A DNA stretch of 64,000 nucleotides, from contig CM075192.1 in the NCBI GenBank assembly GCA_037577475.1, positions 4,144,908-4,208,907 on the forward strand, in the 5' to 3' direction. The stretch comes from Chaunax sp. Z400. Taxonomy: Eukaryota > Chordata > Actinopteri > Lophiiformes > Chaunacidae. Below the pieces are notes generated by a model. The model worked only from the letters and a program-made list of their open reading frames with translations, was not told the DNA's origin and did not search any database. The position numbers and the translations under genes were made by a program. The first letter of the stretch is position 1; each line of letters starts with the position of its first letter. Of this stretch, positions 1 through 12,584 are shown piece by piece.

Positions 1-55
1 TTTGTACAAATATAGTAATGGTTATATATCAGAAGTGAAATGAAAACACACCAAT
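1..55. repeat. truncated copy of a dispersed repeat
   Basis: The first ~55 bases (a gtacaaatatagtaatgg core, then tatatatcagaagtgaaa) closely resemble stretches near 28,395-28,450 and 63,680-63,735. The two other copies are longer and share a further upstream segment. This copy is cut by the window edge. The family is not identified. Confidence 0.5.
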
Positions 56-353
56 GTTCTTTACAGAATGAACGAAAAAACGGGAGCTAACTTCATGTTT
101 TTTCTGATTTGTCCCCCTGAGATCTTCGCCCATATCATGATCGACAACATAACTGTTAACAGGTTTGTCATTTTCACAAACTCTCAAAGTCAACATTTCA
201 TTGCCTCTGTCCATGTAGTAAACAGTCATTTAGATCCTCACTGTTTATGTTATTTGTCAAACAACTATATCTGAAACCTTCTGTAAGGTTTTCTTTTAAA
301 TTCACTTTCATTCTTATATCTGTCATGTAAAGAGACTGTGTTTGGAAGCTCAC

Positions 354-930
354 CCAACTTCCACCAGGTTCCATAACCAAGTCTCTGGGAAGAAGGTTCG
401 GACCGTCACCAGTGGTTGAACAGTTTGAGGTGACCCTGAAGTGACCTGCATAACATAGGCCTGTTGACGAAGAACTTCAGAAAAAAGGACAAATCTCAGC
501 CAGAGTCAGGGGTAAACCTGCAACAGTAATATTTACTTGTAAATATCCATCATTCTTGATGGGGCCAAAGAGAGACTTACGATATGGATGATGATGGTAG
601 TACATAGTTCCCTTGAAGTTCACACATGACGGCATCCGGATGAACAGATTTGTTGCCATCTTCAGACCCAAACTCTAGATGAACCAGCATATAGAATGAA
701 AGTAAAGCTGGGTCTGTACTTTTTGTATCCACTGTGAATTTGTTATACAGTTTCTCACATATGCTGCCAGCAAGTAATTTAACAATTACCTTGAAAACCG
801 TATAAGCATCATTCCCATGTCCAGGACGTGGCGAAATATATCTTCTTTGTCTCAAATGTAAACATGAAACAGGATCTTCAACATTATATGGGATACTGAG
901 AGCTTTCTTCACCGGCAACAAATTAAATAT
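354..930 (-). CDS. a2m: a2m bait-region exons (790-930, 581-674, 354-474)
   Basis: Three exons follow the IFNLLP motif that precedes the bait in A2M proteins. The first (47 codons) carries DPVSCLHLRQRRYISPRPGHG, with an RQRR cluster at 852-841. The second carries SLGLKMATN, matching the MGLK motif after the bait. The third ends with TVRTFFPETWLWNLVEVG, the conserved block before the next macroglobulin domain. Its acceptor is TCTGAAG at 475-481, not the nearer CAACAG, because only the former keeps phase. The bait is the part whose sequence sets protease preference, and it is normally the least conserved. No further exon is visible in 1-353. Confidence 0.8.
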
Positions 931-2484
931 CTGAAAATAAAGATGACGGCAAAAACTCTACATTACAAAATATTCACACTGACTAACAGCTATGGGGTAT
1001 AAACATAGTATCTGTCTGTGTCATTATTCTAAACCCCTCCTCATGTAAACATGGGATCAAATGTAGTGATAAGAAAGATTCTTTAATTAGGACTCGCAAG
1101 TCAAAGCACAAGAAAATCTGAAACCCCGTTCAGACAGGATTTATTATTCATGGGTGATTTTAATTATTTGCCCTGGTCATTTATTTTAATCCCATCCAGA
1201 GTGTGTGTAACCTTTAAACCCTGTCAGTAATAATTACAGCTGCAATTACCTTCTGTTTTATGGAAACATTTAAATCTCATCTGTTCACTAAAGGATCCAA
1301 AGTGGAAGTTTTTCCAGAGCTGCTGGCTCTACTTTTTTAACTCTTTAATTGCTCAGTAGGACATTTGAAATTTGATGGAAACACCAACATACAGGCTGTA
1401 AAATCTCATTAAAAGTCAAAATGTCTCATTGAAGCCATGTTTTCTTCCTCTATATTTGCTTATATTTTTGAAAAATGGTAACATGAAAAGTGATCAAATT
1501 AGCTATTAGCAGTTCATTAGCTGTGACTCTGAGGAGGAGTTCATTCACTTCACTCAATATTCTATCTTTGCCTCCCCCTTACTCCCCTTTTCCTCCTCCC
1601 ACACGCTCCTGGGAGCCCAGGTTGGTGCTGCTGATTGTCCAATCAGATACAGATCCTGTAATCTATCGTTGGTTAGCATGCCATTTGGATCAATGAGTTA
1701 AATTACAGCACAGTGAACATGTCATTCCTTATCTGCCCCTGTGATGTTAATTATTTTCTCAATAGAATGTATATTAAAGGTTCAATTCACACAGAAAACT
1801 TTGATAGTGAATACAAGTTACCTTGAATGATTAGCATGAACCCTGTCTGGTGTGTGCTAACAATTTTAGCTTGGACACCAGTGAAGATTTCAGCTTTAAA
1901 AAGTGTTTAAATAACATCTTTTGAAATTATTTTGTGATCTCAGGGCTTCTGGAGTCGTGGATTTAACTAGGATGTATTAATTAATGTATTCATTTGTCAA
2001 TTTGAATGTATGATTTTGCACTAAGAAAAATAAACAGTTAGTTTATGATCTACATGAGAAAAATGTCTTCAGGGGGATTATGGTCATCTAGGGGTACATT
2101 TACTTACCCTTATCCTACATTTACCTACCCTTATCCTACTGACCAGCTTCCCTTAGGAGCTCAGTATTTTCCTGTTTTAACAGGAAACAGTTGGATAATA
2201 ATGGAAAGCTTTACTCTTTGCTCTCCTTAGAAACATGAGTCAGTCCCAGGATGTAGACCTGCAAATCTCATCTACACTAACCCACTACTTTAACATGGAC
2301 CACACTAAAAAAATCATCTTTTTTACCCTGTCTACATCCAAAGTCTTCCCCGGCTCCTTGATGAGGACACTCTGGTCGATGGCGCTCACACCACACAGAG
2401 AGTCTGGATGGGCCGTCACCTGCAGGGTGGTTTCCTCTCCAGGAACAGCTGAGGATGGAAAAAACTCCACGGACACCTAATACA

Positions 2485-2545
<61 letters not shown>

Positions 2546-5500
2546 ATGAAGACGGACAAAGTGTTCTGCCTGGAGGCAGATGGATCCAAATACAGCTCTA
2601 AAACATGATGACATTCAATCAACAGCTGCCTTAGCTGATACCGTGACTCCCATCTAACATCATCCCCATGAATATGAAAGCTAGCTTGAAAGCTAGTCTA
2701 GTCACTCCCATTTTTGGAGTGAAAATACAGGAGGTAGAGTGGTCGTCCACTTATGGGAAGGTTAGGGGCCCCCGGCCCCTGCAGTGTAAGGTAAGGTACT
2801 GAATGCCAAACTGGTCCTAATGCCTCTTTATTGTGAACTCATGAAATGCTAATTAACAGCAGCAGTTGCAGCTAGTGACATAAGGAGAACAGGCATGGCG
2901 TGAACAAAGAGTGAACAAAGAGTGAACAAAGTACTGGCAGCTTACACACTGTGCACCTCCATGATTACATGGATACATTGAACATATGGGGCAGTGAGAC
3001 AGGCATCCCATGTGAGAGGCAGTCCTGAGGTGCCTGAACTAATCTTCAGTGATAATCGTCACTCCCCACTCCTTCCTGTGTTGAGCTCCTCATTGGGAGT
3101 GATGAGTTAAACATCCATACTGTAGTTATTCCATATTCCCATAATAATCTTATGTAGTTGGCTGACTGAGATGTTATGGTTTTATTGGGGTAATAACTAA
3201 ATATTGTGATGCTGCAGTTTTTGGCCTATCAGTGTGATTCTGTGCTACATGCAGTGATGGCACACCGCAAGAATAAAGCGATGATTCATTGTCTGAATAC
3301 ATTTACAGGTGAGAGTTTAATAGACTTTGACCAGAGAGGCCACCCACTCTCACACCATGTGTAAACTGGCAGAGAGCGCATCCCTCCACCAAGGCTGAAC
3401 AATCCTACATCTGTTTATCTTGTCTGACCGATGGCCAACCCCCCCCCGCAAAGTTTACTGGAAATCAGGTCAGGAGTTTTTGGTGAAAGAGGTGAAATCT
3501 TTGCACAATGCTCTGTCTGGCAACGTAAAGGAAAGTTCTATACGTTTCTTCAGTCTGTCCCTTTATACAGATCTGTACCAATATCTATTTTCTGGAAAAT
3601 CGTGTCAATCAATCTCAATCTCAAAATGCTACAGAACTTTTTTTATTTTTTATTTTATCTGGATCCAATTAAAATTCAATTCAATTTATTTGTAATGCGC
3701 AAAATCACAACAAAAGTTATATCAAGGCACTTTCCAAAAAGAGCAGGTCTAGACCGACTCTTTACTACAGAATTGATTGGGTTCTTTAGTGGCCCATGCC
3801 CCATCCTTCCACCATGTGTCATGGAAATACACCCCCAGATTTTGTGTAATCCTGCTGAAAAACAAGCATGGATGTTTATGAAATGCTTGTGAAACAGAGT
3901 GAATATTTGCAGGTTGCTGCTATTTCACCACAGCTTCAACACTGCCTGTTGATACACCTGTATCAAACCAAACAATTGTGAAACTAGAGGCCTGAAGATC
4001 AGACCAAACTGATATGTCATCTCTCACAAGCTCTGATTAATCTCCAAATATCTCTTCTCCCTCACCTTGTGACTGAAGCATTTCTCAGTGGAGAAGTCAG
4101 CGCTGTGGGCAATCACAGTTTTACTGTGGAGGACGGTGTAAGCCACGACCTGGACCACTGGTGCCATCTCTGGAGACACTTGTAATGTAAAGGTCACCTC
4201 GCTTTCAGTCACTGAAACAGCAAAAGGAATGTTAGAATCAAACATATCAGCCCATGTATCATTTAAACATTCTATGTACACATTCAGGTATGATCTTTAA
4301 AGTAGAAAAGTAGAAAGCTAAGGCTCTAAGACAGTGATCTAAGATAAATACATCTTTGTCTCCCGTCTTTTTCCACCAAGTATGAAACAGAGCAGATTCC
4401 ACAGAATTGTCTTTTCTTTGAGAAGTAGAACCACCAATGATAGCAGTGTCTACAGTATGAGCCTCCGGGTGGAGGATCCTTGTTGAACTCAATTTTAAAA
4501 CTTACCAGAATCATTTTTCACTTCCACCTTCTCAAATCCTTGCATGACAATGACTCCTTTGGATAAGATCTGTAGAATTGAGGAGACAAGTAGACTCCAA
4601 TTAGAGAATGTTAGAGGACATCAGTTCTTGTCCTTGAATGAAACACCATCAAAAGAGCTGAGCTTCAAACAAGAAAACATGTTAATAAATGATGGATGGT
4701 GACTGGATCACAATCAACAACACACACAACATAGATTTGTCAGCAGTAACTGACCCACATTAGAACTGATGCAGTGAAACTCTGTCCCAGCAGCAGATAA
4801 GACCTTAACTACAATCCTAAAGTGTGTCTGCCTCTGTAACAGCACACTGTGTCACAGTCAGGTCTGAACAGTCTGCTCTGTTAATGTCACACAGTAACAT
4901 GTTGTAAAATGCAATGCAATCTGGGAGAAATAACACGTGATTACAGCATTTTAGTAGAATGCCATTATTTACAAGGATGTACTGTAAACTTTACTGTAAA
5001 CAGCAGAGCATCATGGAAAAATGAAAGAAAAGTGTGGGGACTGAATCAGACACATTACAACCTGCTCAGCCTTTAGACACAGATGTCCTGAGCTGCAGTA
5101 TCTGTCCTTAGACACAACACATTTCACCCACTACTCACCAGATACACCACGTCCACAGAGCCCGGGGTCTCTCCAACGATTGTGTACTGGATGGAGATGT
5201 TCTCGGCTCTGTCACAGAGAAGGAGTGTCTCCTTCTTCTTCACCTCCAGAGAGCTGACCGACTTAGAATGAGGAGAAGGCGGCCGGACCCTGGACACTGT
5301 GACATGTGCACTCTCATAGTGTGGAGCTCCATATGTTGGCTTCGGCTCTCGTACGAGGCTAGCCTGGGTTGGAGAAAAGAAGAACTATTATCCAGGTAAC
5401 ACTGGCTGAAGATGTCAATTAAAGCTATTACTGCAGATATTATTAAGGGTTTATTGTCAGAGGTAGCAAACGCATCAGGAGGGATTTTAGCATCTAGTTT

Positions 5501-8500
5501 GGCACAGCAGGCACCTCAGAGGTAATAAATTAGAGTCACCCAAAGGAGAGGGAAAACCAAACAAAGGCAACAAAGAGGAGCACGACCAGTGAGGAGTGAG
5601 AGGTAGCAAATGAAGATAATTTAGCAGTTTTATCCAGCTTTGAGACATATCGCTAAAACAAAGCATCTTACTGAAAAAAAGTACACAAAAAAGGTCCAAA
5701 CACCAGCTGGGACCAAACTTGTATGGACCACAAAGAGCGGATACTCTGATCCCCGGAGTGGGTTTGGACTCATCCATTCATCCTCATGTTTCTTTGGACC
5801 TGCTTGGAGCAGAGATATGATCCCATGTCTGTGGTGGAAGCTACAAAGCTTAGAAAGCTAAGTCTCCTGTTTTAAAGTCAGGCTGCCTCTGTTCTCTACA
5901 CACACTCTCCTCTACCCTCCTTAGACGTTAAAGCCTCCATACAAACACACACTCAAACACTTTCATATTCTCTCAACTGAGCTCAACTAAAGCCCATAAA
6001 CAACACACACACTGATTTTCATAAACTAAAAGGAAATAAACTGAACTATCATGTGAATACCATTATATTATCTGTACCATAATCATTCACCTACTTTTAG
6101 GCGGATGTCTCCGCTGTGGCTCGTTGTGTTTAATGAGAACATGGCGACACCATCACTGTCAGTAGTCAGGTTCTGTTGCAGAGGTTTACCATCCGACAAA
6201 TAGATCAGTGTGTCATTTATAGGGGTATTATTGAAGTAAACAGCTTTAACCTGTTGAAGGCAAAAAGATTCACCGCTGAGAATACATGTATTCCTCACAG
6301 TGAAGAAGTAAAGGAAACTTCCACTTACTTTTCCTTCCAAAGTGAATCCGTGGTCGTAAACCTTGGGTGTGTCGATAAAGGACAGTTTTCCAACAACATA
6401 AGAAAGCTGCATTGTTTTCTCTTGTGAGTGAGAAACACCTGTAAGAAAAGCCTCCGTGTTACGACAGCGTGTTTGTCAGAAGCACTGTATTTATATTTAT
6501 ATTTATATTTATCTTGCCTGTCCCATCCTCTTCCCCTCTGGCTCTGAGATGGAATTTATCCTCAAGTATCGATTGGTCATTGTTCATGAAAGTGGACATC
6601 TCAATAATGAATGTGATGCAGCCATTTTTTTCTGTCTAAAAGGTACAAAAATACACATATTTTAAGTTGTAGCCATCACTATGCTTAATTGAAAAGATTA
6701 GATTTTCCCACTAAACCACTTTTATTGATCATCATCAAGGGACAGGTAATTAAAACGTCTGTTTAAGATATTTGATCTTACTTAGATTTCAGTGTTTGCA
6801 GTGCATGAGTGATGACCACATATAGCAGTTGCAGGTATTTGGGTATTTAAAATGATACAGCATAATATTGTATCGATAAACAGCCATCAAGTATTGATCT
6901 TTTATTATATAAATTACAATTGGCACTAGAATAGTAATTGTAATCCAACAGATGGTGCTATAGAGTTACTCTTTTACCAATTTACCCCTTTGTTTTAGCC
7001 TGTTTGTTTTATTGATGTTAACCTTGTGGTGTGATGTCATCATCCTATTATCTGTTTATTACCCTTATCTATTATTTATTACCTTGTATCGATTTATTTA
7101 TTTCATCATCATATTCATTCTCTCCTGTATTTATTGACTATTACCTTGACTTCAACCCATTTGTTGGTTTTTGTCTCTGTATTTTGAATTTTAACCTTCA
7201 ATTTGAACTTTTTCAACTGTGTCTCCCATCTTGTCTGGCCTTATGGTTTAGAACTAACATTCATCATGTTACCTTGAGTTTCCTGTCTTTGCTTTGTCTG
7301 TCAAAGTACTTTGTAAACAGTCATTTTTAAAGGTGCTATATAAATAAAGATTATTATTATATTATCGTTATTATTATTATTTCTGATGAAGTCAGCAAAG
7401 GTGAAGAAATGGAGGCATTGGAGAAATCTGAAAAGCGTCTGTGTTTAAATCAAACCTGTGGACCAATGAATGGATAGGACGCATTTGAGATTTGCAGGAA
7501 GTGTCATATGAAAGTAAAATACTCTGATTACTACGAACATAAGGGTTCACCTCACATGCCACCACCCAGAGATGGCGTTAGCCGAGGCCAGCACCGCTAG
7601 CGTTAAATTAGCGCCACTGAAAAACCACCAACACTGGACACACTTAGCTTGCAAAGAGACCTACGATCAGACAGCGTAGAGGAAAACCAGGGATTTTACT
7701 GTATGTTCAAGACACAGGGACCAAGGTGTGTGCCTCTCACAGAAACAGCTGTACCCAAGCTGTACAGAAAAACGTAAAGAATGTTTGCAGCAGAAGGAGT
7801 TACATTAACGTGTGACGCATTAACTGAACTTTATCTTATTGGATAAAACTGATGGTTATATGTTGGGGACACAATTTATAGTTGAAAAAGCTCATAAATC
7901 GTAATATGTCATCGCAATGCAGAGCATATTGCAACATGTTTAACATCGTAACCTGATATTGTGATGTAAGGATCGTGATAATATATCGTCTGCACTCTGG
8001 TGACTCCACCTCTACTATATTGTATCAAGTGAAAAGTTTCTACCGTTCATCTTCTTACATTACATTATTTTGTGTGTATCTGCAACTTTGCGTTTCCTAA
8101 AGCCACACTGCTGCCACAGTTGCAGTTACAGTCAGGGAGTAGTTACCATTCCATCCAGAAACAAGTCAACTCTCCGTTCAAAAATATATTCATATTTTCA
8201 ACAATGGAAACTACATTTTTGGAACGTCGAGAGTCATAATGCTTTTTTTTTTTACCCCATTTCTACTTATAGTATATGATAGATTTATTGTGTGTTGAAT
8301 ATGTGTTCTGTTTATATCACATGTTGTATGTATTTAAATGTGTTTGTGTGTCTCTGAAGCTAGCTGTACCTGCTTTGTCTGCTTTAAGCACGGGGCTGTT
8401 ATGTTAAGATCTCCATATTCAGGGGTGACTTTTTTTACATGTTTCTTTAGAGTTCGGCACATCTCAAGTTCAACACTGCCCGGCACAGGCTGTCCATACG

Positions 8501-11500
8501 TATATCTGATGAGATTAAAAGCGGTAAGAGAATCAGCTACTCACCATACTCCTAAACATCTCAGGACATGTGTGAGAAAGTCTCATTACTTACTTTACAC
8601 AGACTTCCACTTTGATTTCTTCCTGTCCAATGCTTATTTCTTCAGATGCTTTTATTTTGACATCAAATTTTGGCAAAACTAAGGACAAAAAATGATGATA
8701 TCATTCTTTGTGCATCACAAACTGTGGAGGGGAAAAACAAATGTAACTTACCATATTTCTCCACCTTGAAGTCTTGATTTATTTTATTCCCATTAATCCA
8801 CACAGTAACTGTGTATTTTCCTTCACGTGCCTCAGAGTTCAACGAGTAAGACAGCTGTAATATTTTACCATTGGATGTGGTGTTCAACCACTGACCAATG
8901 CGGTTGTGGTTAGCATCCTGTTAAATAAAATAATGGGAAGAGCATGTATTCACGGTAAGTTTGGGCTGATCCTTTATCTGAGCTTCAAATTATTTTTATC
9001 CCTCAAATTGTTTGACTTTCACGATTAAATATGTGACTTAATGTGATTTGAACTCAGTGTTGTACATTACATGGCTGTCATTTGATCATCTCATTTCTAG
9101 AAGGCTGATTTGCCAACAGGGAAATAAAAGTGAAGTTGAATTTTCATTAAGGGTTCAAACAGATTCAACCTATTGACCCCAGCACACATTAGGTTATGAT
9201 ACTCCCCTGAGCCTTACCTGAATTTCAATGATGTTGTACTGCAAGAAAAGAGCGCAGTGACATTTGTTAAAGGGTGAGTTGTTTTAAAGTTATGCTTTTA
9301 TAACTAGAAAACATTTGTGAGGACAGCTGCCTAATCTTTTCTCCAATCCAAGGGGAATCGAATGTAATGAAAAAATGTTCAAACGTTTTAAGATATTCTG
9401 CTAACAACAAACAAACACAGAACAACAAATGGCGATGAAAACATGGAGTCTTTGGCAGATATGAGACGGTTGTTTAAGGTATCAACAATCCAGTTACAGT
9501 AATGTCACCAGTCCAGTTACAGTAACGTCACCAATCTAGTTACAGTAATGTCACCAGTCCAGTTTCAGTAACATCACCAGTCTAGTAACAGTAATGTCAC
9601 CAGTCCAGTTTCAGTAACGTCACCAGTCTAGTTACAGAAATGTCACCAGTCCAGTTTCAGTAACGTCACCAATCTAGTTACAGTAATGTCACCAGTCCAG
9701 TTTCAGTAACGTCACCAATCTAGTTACAGTAATGTCACCAGTCCAGTTTCAGTAACGTCACCAGTCTAGTTACAGTAATGTCACCAGTCCAGTTTCAGTA
9801 ACGTCACCAGTCTAGTTACAATAATGTCACCAGTCCAGTTTCAGTAACGTCACCAATCTAGTTACGGTAACGTCACAAGTCCAGTTACAGTAAAGTCACC
9901 AGTCTAGTTACGGTAACGTCACAAGTCCAGTTACAGTAACGTCACCAGTCTAGTAACGTTAACGTCACCAGTCCAGTTACAGTAATGTCACCAGTCGACA
10001 GTCCAGTTACGGTAACGTCACCAGTCCAGTTACAGTAATGTCACCAGTCCACAGTCCAGTTACGGTAACGTCACCAGTCCAGTTACAGTAACGTCACCAG
10101 TCTAGTTACGTTAACGTCACCAGTCCAGTTACAGTAATGTCACCAGTCCACAGTCCAGTTACGGTAACGTCACCAGTCCAGTTACAGTAATGTCACCAGT
10201 CCACAGTCCAGTTACGGTAACGTCACCAGTCCAGTTACAGTAAAATCTCCAGTCCAGTTATCATGAATCATAAATTGTTTTCATGACTTTTTACTTTACC
10301 GTTGGTGATAAACGGTAATTGTTTCTATGTTTTGCCCTCAGTAAGGTTACCGGTTCTAAGACTGTAAAACCCTGCAGCTCTTTTAAGCATTTATCATTAA
10401 AAACAAACAAAACAAAATATTCATTGCGAAATTCCTTCACAACTACAGAAAAATATGTAAAGACCTTCAGCATATGCATGTTTACCATGGTTGTACTTTT
10501 GACCTGGAATCAAGAGGAGAAACTATTTATACAGCCAGTTTAAACAAAGGTTAAAGATCACACAGGGCTTCACTTTATTCTGTTCAACTCCTCTAGCTGC
10601 AGATTTATGAGGCTCAAATGAAAACCATTATCAGCATTACTTCAGTTGAGCTTGAATGGGGTGTATAAAGGAGAAAAAACTCTTCAAACACTTACCAGCT
10701 CTTTGGCAGGTCTGAACTTGGTGTCCAGTGTAATGACTCTGAAATGCACTGAGAGAAATGCAGATTAGATGAAGCTTCTACACATCATCTTAGTTTGAGA
10801 TGAGATGAACTAGACTGATAAAGAAGTTACTAGTAGTTTGTCATGCATCATGTATTCTTTCACTCTTGAATATGAACTATATTTTTATATCTTCTTTATT
10901 CCAGTTTAGTTTCATGGATGATCTGTACTGCATGTACTGGTAAGTAGCTGTACTGTGATAATGGCAGGAACACTACATACTATGAATATTGTGGAGAAGC
11001 TTCACTTGATGATGGTCAGTTACCTGTTTGTCCAGGGAGGTAGAGTGGTTTATCTGTTTGGATGAATGTGATTGGTTGATAGACTTTGATCATGACTTTT
11101 CTGACTTCTTCTGAGTGAAATGTGTCACCATGGACCTCTACCTTGAAATCCCACACCTGATTTTTCTGTACTGAAGGAGCCTGTGGCAGAAATATAAAGA
11201 GGCCAGTCAAGTGTATCATTAACTCACTGAACATAAATGATTGTTTTAATCAAGAGGCTTAATTTAGGATTTCAGATTTTTCTGAATTCTAAGTTTTGAA
11301 AAGTTCAGGTAGACAGTAGCATTTCAGTTTCAAATCTTTCAAAATAATATTTATGGACTAAATGAATTAATGAAAAAACTTTGACCTGAAACTGAACACA
11401 GGTATGAAATTCTGTGCTGGATGTCTTCTGGAAGAGGGTTGTGTTCTGGTTTTGGGAGATCAGAGTGACGGTCATGACCAGAGTCTCACCAGGCTGCAGG

Positions 11501-11814
11501 AGACCCACACAGAATCTGGTCTCAGCTCCAGATTCAATAACTGCAGGAATGGCAACCATGTACTGCCTGCAGCCACAGAAGCAAAAACAGATAGATACCT
11601 CATAGATCATAGATGCCTCATAATTCTGACACCAGTCCACTGGCACATGTTAGGATGAACAAGTAGCTGAAAATGATTTTTTTGTAAAATGAAACATAAC
11701 AAATTTGTTTTTCATACAGTCAATGAAAACTTACGGTTTTGCCAACAGTTGGCCCACAAACATCCAGTTTATGCAAGCAAACAGCGTCCATGTCTGAATC
11801 CAAGGGAGACCCAT
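354..11814 (-). CDS. a2m: alpha-2-macroglobulin-like protease inhibitor, 5' half (18 exons)
   Basis: Secreted broad-range protease inhibitor of the alpha-2-macroglobulin family. It traps proteases after cleavage of a bait region. Exons in transcript order: 11735-11814, 11386-11566, 11024-11180, 10696-10748, 9218-9238, 8752-8917, 8594-8678, 8370-8505, 6518-6635, 6329-6438, 6095-6250, 5139-5363, 4506-4569, 4066-4211, 2327-2476, 790-930, 581-674, 354-474. All phases agree and give about 734 codons without a stop, roughly half of a ~1,450-residue family member. Several exon sizes (53, 21, 85, 64 nt) are as I remember for mammalian A2M. Landmarks are a signal peptide, TDKPLYLPGQT in exon 3, a VLPKF start to exon 7, and the TFFPETWLWNL region in exon 18. 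The thioester and receptor-binding domains lie beyond position 1. Which fish a2m paralogue this is cannot be decided here. Confidence 0.9.
2479..2540. repeat. (CA)n microsatellite in an a2m intron
   Basis: About 30 CA dinucleotides with one or two interruptions. The tract begins just upstream of the acceptor of the 150-nt a2m exon 15, so it takes the place of most of the polypyrimidine tract (it reads TG-rich in the sense direction). Confidence 0.95.
3665..3790 (+). repeat. dispersed fish repeat (copy 1 of the 63.3 kb family)
   Basis: The block containing aaaatcacaacaaaagttat and aaggcactttccaaaaagag, with gcaggtctagaccgactctt, is repeated with few changes at 63,290-63,375. The tttatttatatagcgc-type start is a familiar motif of very abundant fish repeats, probably a retroposon 3' tail. 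It lies in an a2m intron. Confidence 0.75.
6486..6512. repeat. short (TTTATA)n tract
   Basis: Four to five copies of ttatat / tttata immediately downstream (minus-strand sense) of the GC donor of a2m exon 9. Confidence 0.7.
6518..6635 (-). CDS. a2m: a2m exon 9, with a GC (not GT) splice donor
   Basis: This 118-nt exon has a good TTTTAG acceptor and encodes a segment beginning TEKNGCITFIIEMSTF and ending EEDGT, matching the conserved Cys-containing stretch of macroglobulin domain 3. It accepts phase 0 from exon 8 and leaves phase 1, exactly what exon 10 (starting GT GTT TCT) needs. The donor reads ACAG|GCAAGA, a GC-AG intron. Without this exon the reading frame from exon 8 to exon 10 would break, so both phase and homology support it. 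Confidence 0.82.
7295..7380 (-). repeat. dispersed repeat tail with (TTA)n end
   Basis: tgtcaaagtactttgtaaac followed by ggtgctatataaataaagat and a run of TTA/ATT triplets. This arrangement is common in fish genomes as the end of a short retroposon. It contains a fortuitous open stretch but no exon signals, and lies in the intron between a2m exons 8 and 9. Confidence 0.55.
7381..7985 (+). mobile_element. degenerate hAT-like (ZBED type) transposon fragment
   Basis: Conceptual translation of the plus strand, with stops and frame changes, gives pieces such as LITTNIRVHLTCHHPEM. This resembles the end of a BED zinc finger (NLRxHLxxxHPE) found in hAT transposases and ZBED proteins. The stretch continues to about 7,985 with further transposase-like fragments. 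No terminal inverted repeats were recognised. It sits in an a2m intron. Confidence 0.5.
9490..10260. repeat. 23-bp minisatellite (46-bp higher-order) in a2m intron 4
   Basis: About 33 copies of a 23-bp unit of the form cagttacagtaatgtcacca plus gtc. Adjacent units alternate (ttacagtaatg / tttcagtaacg), giving a 46-bp higher-order period in the first half. In the second half (after about 9,860) the unit changes to ttacggtaacgtcac, and 7-8-bp insertions (gacagtcc, cacagtcc) appear. It lies between a2m exons 4 and 5. Confidence 0.95.
11735..11814 (-). CDS. a2m: a2m exon 1: start codon and signal peptide
   Basis: ATG at 11814-11812 opens MGLPWIQTWTLFACINWMF, with a hydrophobic stretch typical of a cleaved secretion signal. 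The exon ends in phase 2 at a GTAAG donor. Joining to 11566 restores KPQYMVAIPAV, the usual start of mature A2M-type macroglobulin domain 1. No other upstream ATG in this frame is needed. Confidence 0.85.
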
Positions 11815-11900
11815 GACTGACTGACTGAGCCTCAGAGTCTCTTTGCTTAAAAGTCTGTGTGCCCCCCCCCCCCGCCTTCACTCATCACACACACAGTTGT
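11815..11900 (-). promoter_or_regulatory. probable a2m promoter / 5' leader
   Basis: Immediately upstream of the a2m ATG (minus-strand sense) there is a short leader, an ACTTTTAAGC stretch that could serve as a weak TATA box, then a run of about 13 G (C on the plus strand, about 11,862-11,873) and an AATATACAAC motif. No transcription start can be fixed from sequence alone. Confidence 0.3.
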
Positions 11901-12580
11901 ATATTTTGGCTTAAAAACAACATTTAGTTTTTTTAGATTGGCTTAACCAATGTAAGCAGTAATAAAAAGGAAAAACTGAATAAGTCTTGGAACCACAAGC
12001 ATCACATGTAGGGAAATTTATGAAAAAATGATTAAGGAAGGATTATTTTTGAGAAATCAAATGTCACCACAGTGTACTGTAGATCCTGCCCTGAATTTAG
12101 AACATGAAATTAGAAAAGCTTTAATTAACAAAGAGTTTGTGGTGGTAGGCTAATGTTCAACATTGAAAAGGCAATAAGACATGATGTGGAAAGAGGGTTT
12201 CATAATCATGTTCCTTCAGATAAGATCAGATAAGCCTGGTACTGTTCTCACTTATGATTAATGACATATTTAGTTATGTAGATGGGTCTATCTGGGTCTC
12301 TTCATCACTAGATAATGGGGTGATGTGGGAGTGAGTTAAAAAGTTACAAGTTTTAATCCACCTTCACTGACACCAGGTATTAAGGGGATGTAACGGAAAA
12401 ACTCAGTGATGCTGGGTACAGGCCTTTTTTCAGGTTCTTAGATATAGGAGTTGATAGGAAAATCTAATTAAATCATTTAAAAACCATTCTGACCCAAACT
12501 CAAGTCCAGAGGGTGGCAGAAATGGACCTAAATGCTGTTTGGCAACCACCATTAAAAAAGAAGATTGAGGCAAATGTGCA
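11900..12580. other. intergenic stretch, nothing recognised
   Basis: AT-rich sequence upstream of a2m with no credible exon and no repeat that I recognise. Confidence 0.5.
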
Positions 12581-12584
12581 ATGG

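Noticed and set aside
475..481. Use of the CAACAG acceptor near 460 for the last a2m exon
   Set aside because: It breaks the reading phase; the upstream TCTGAAG acceptor keeps it and preserves the conserved FFPETW frame.
3431..3892. 153-codon open frame
   Set aside because: Runs across two dispersed repeats inside an a2m intron.
6440..8369. Apparent loss of a macroglobulin-domain-3 exon in a2m
   Set aside because: First suspected because no GT-donor exon restores phase; the exon is present at 6,518-6,635 with a GC donor.
9490..10260. CRISPR-like array of regularly spaced repeats
   Set aside because: Units are directly contiguous variants without unique spacers, in a vertebrate intron: a minisatellite.
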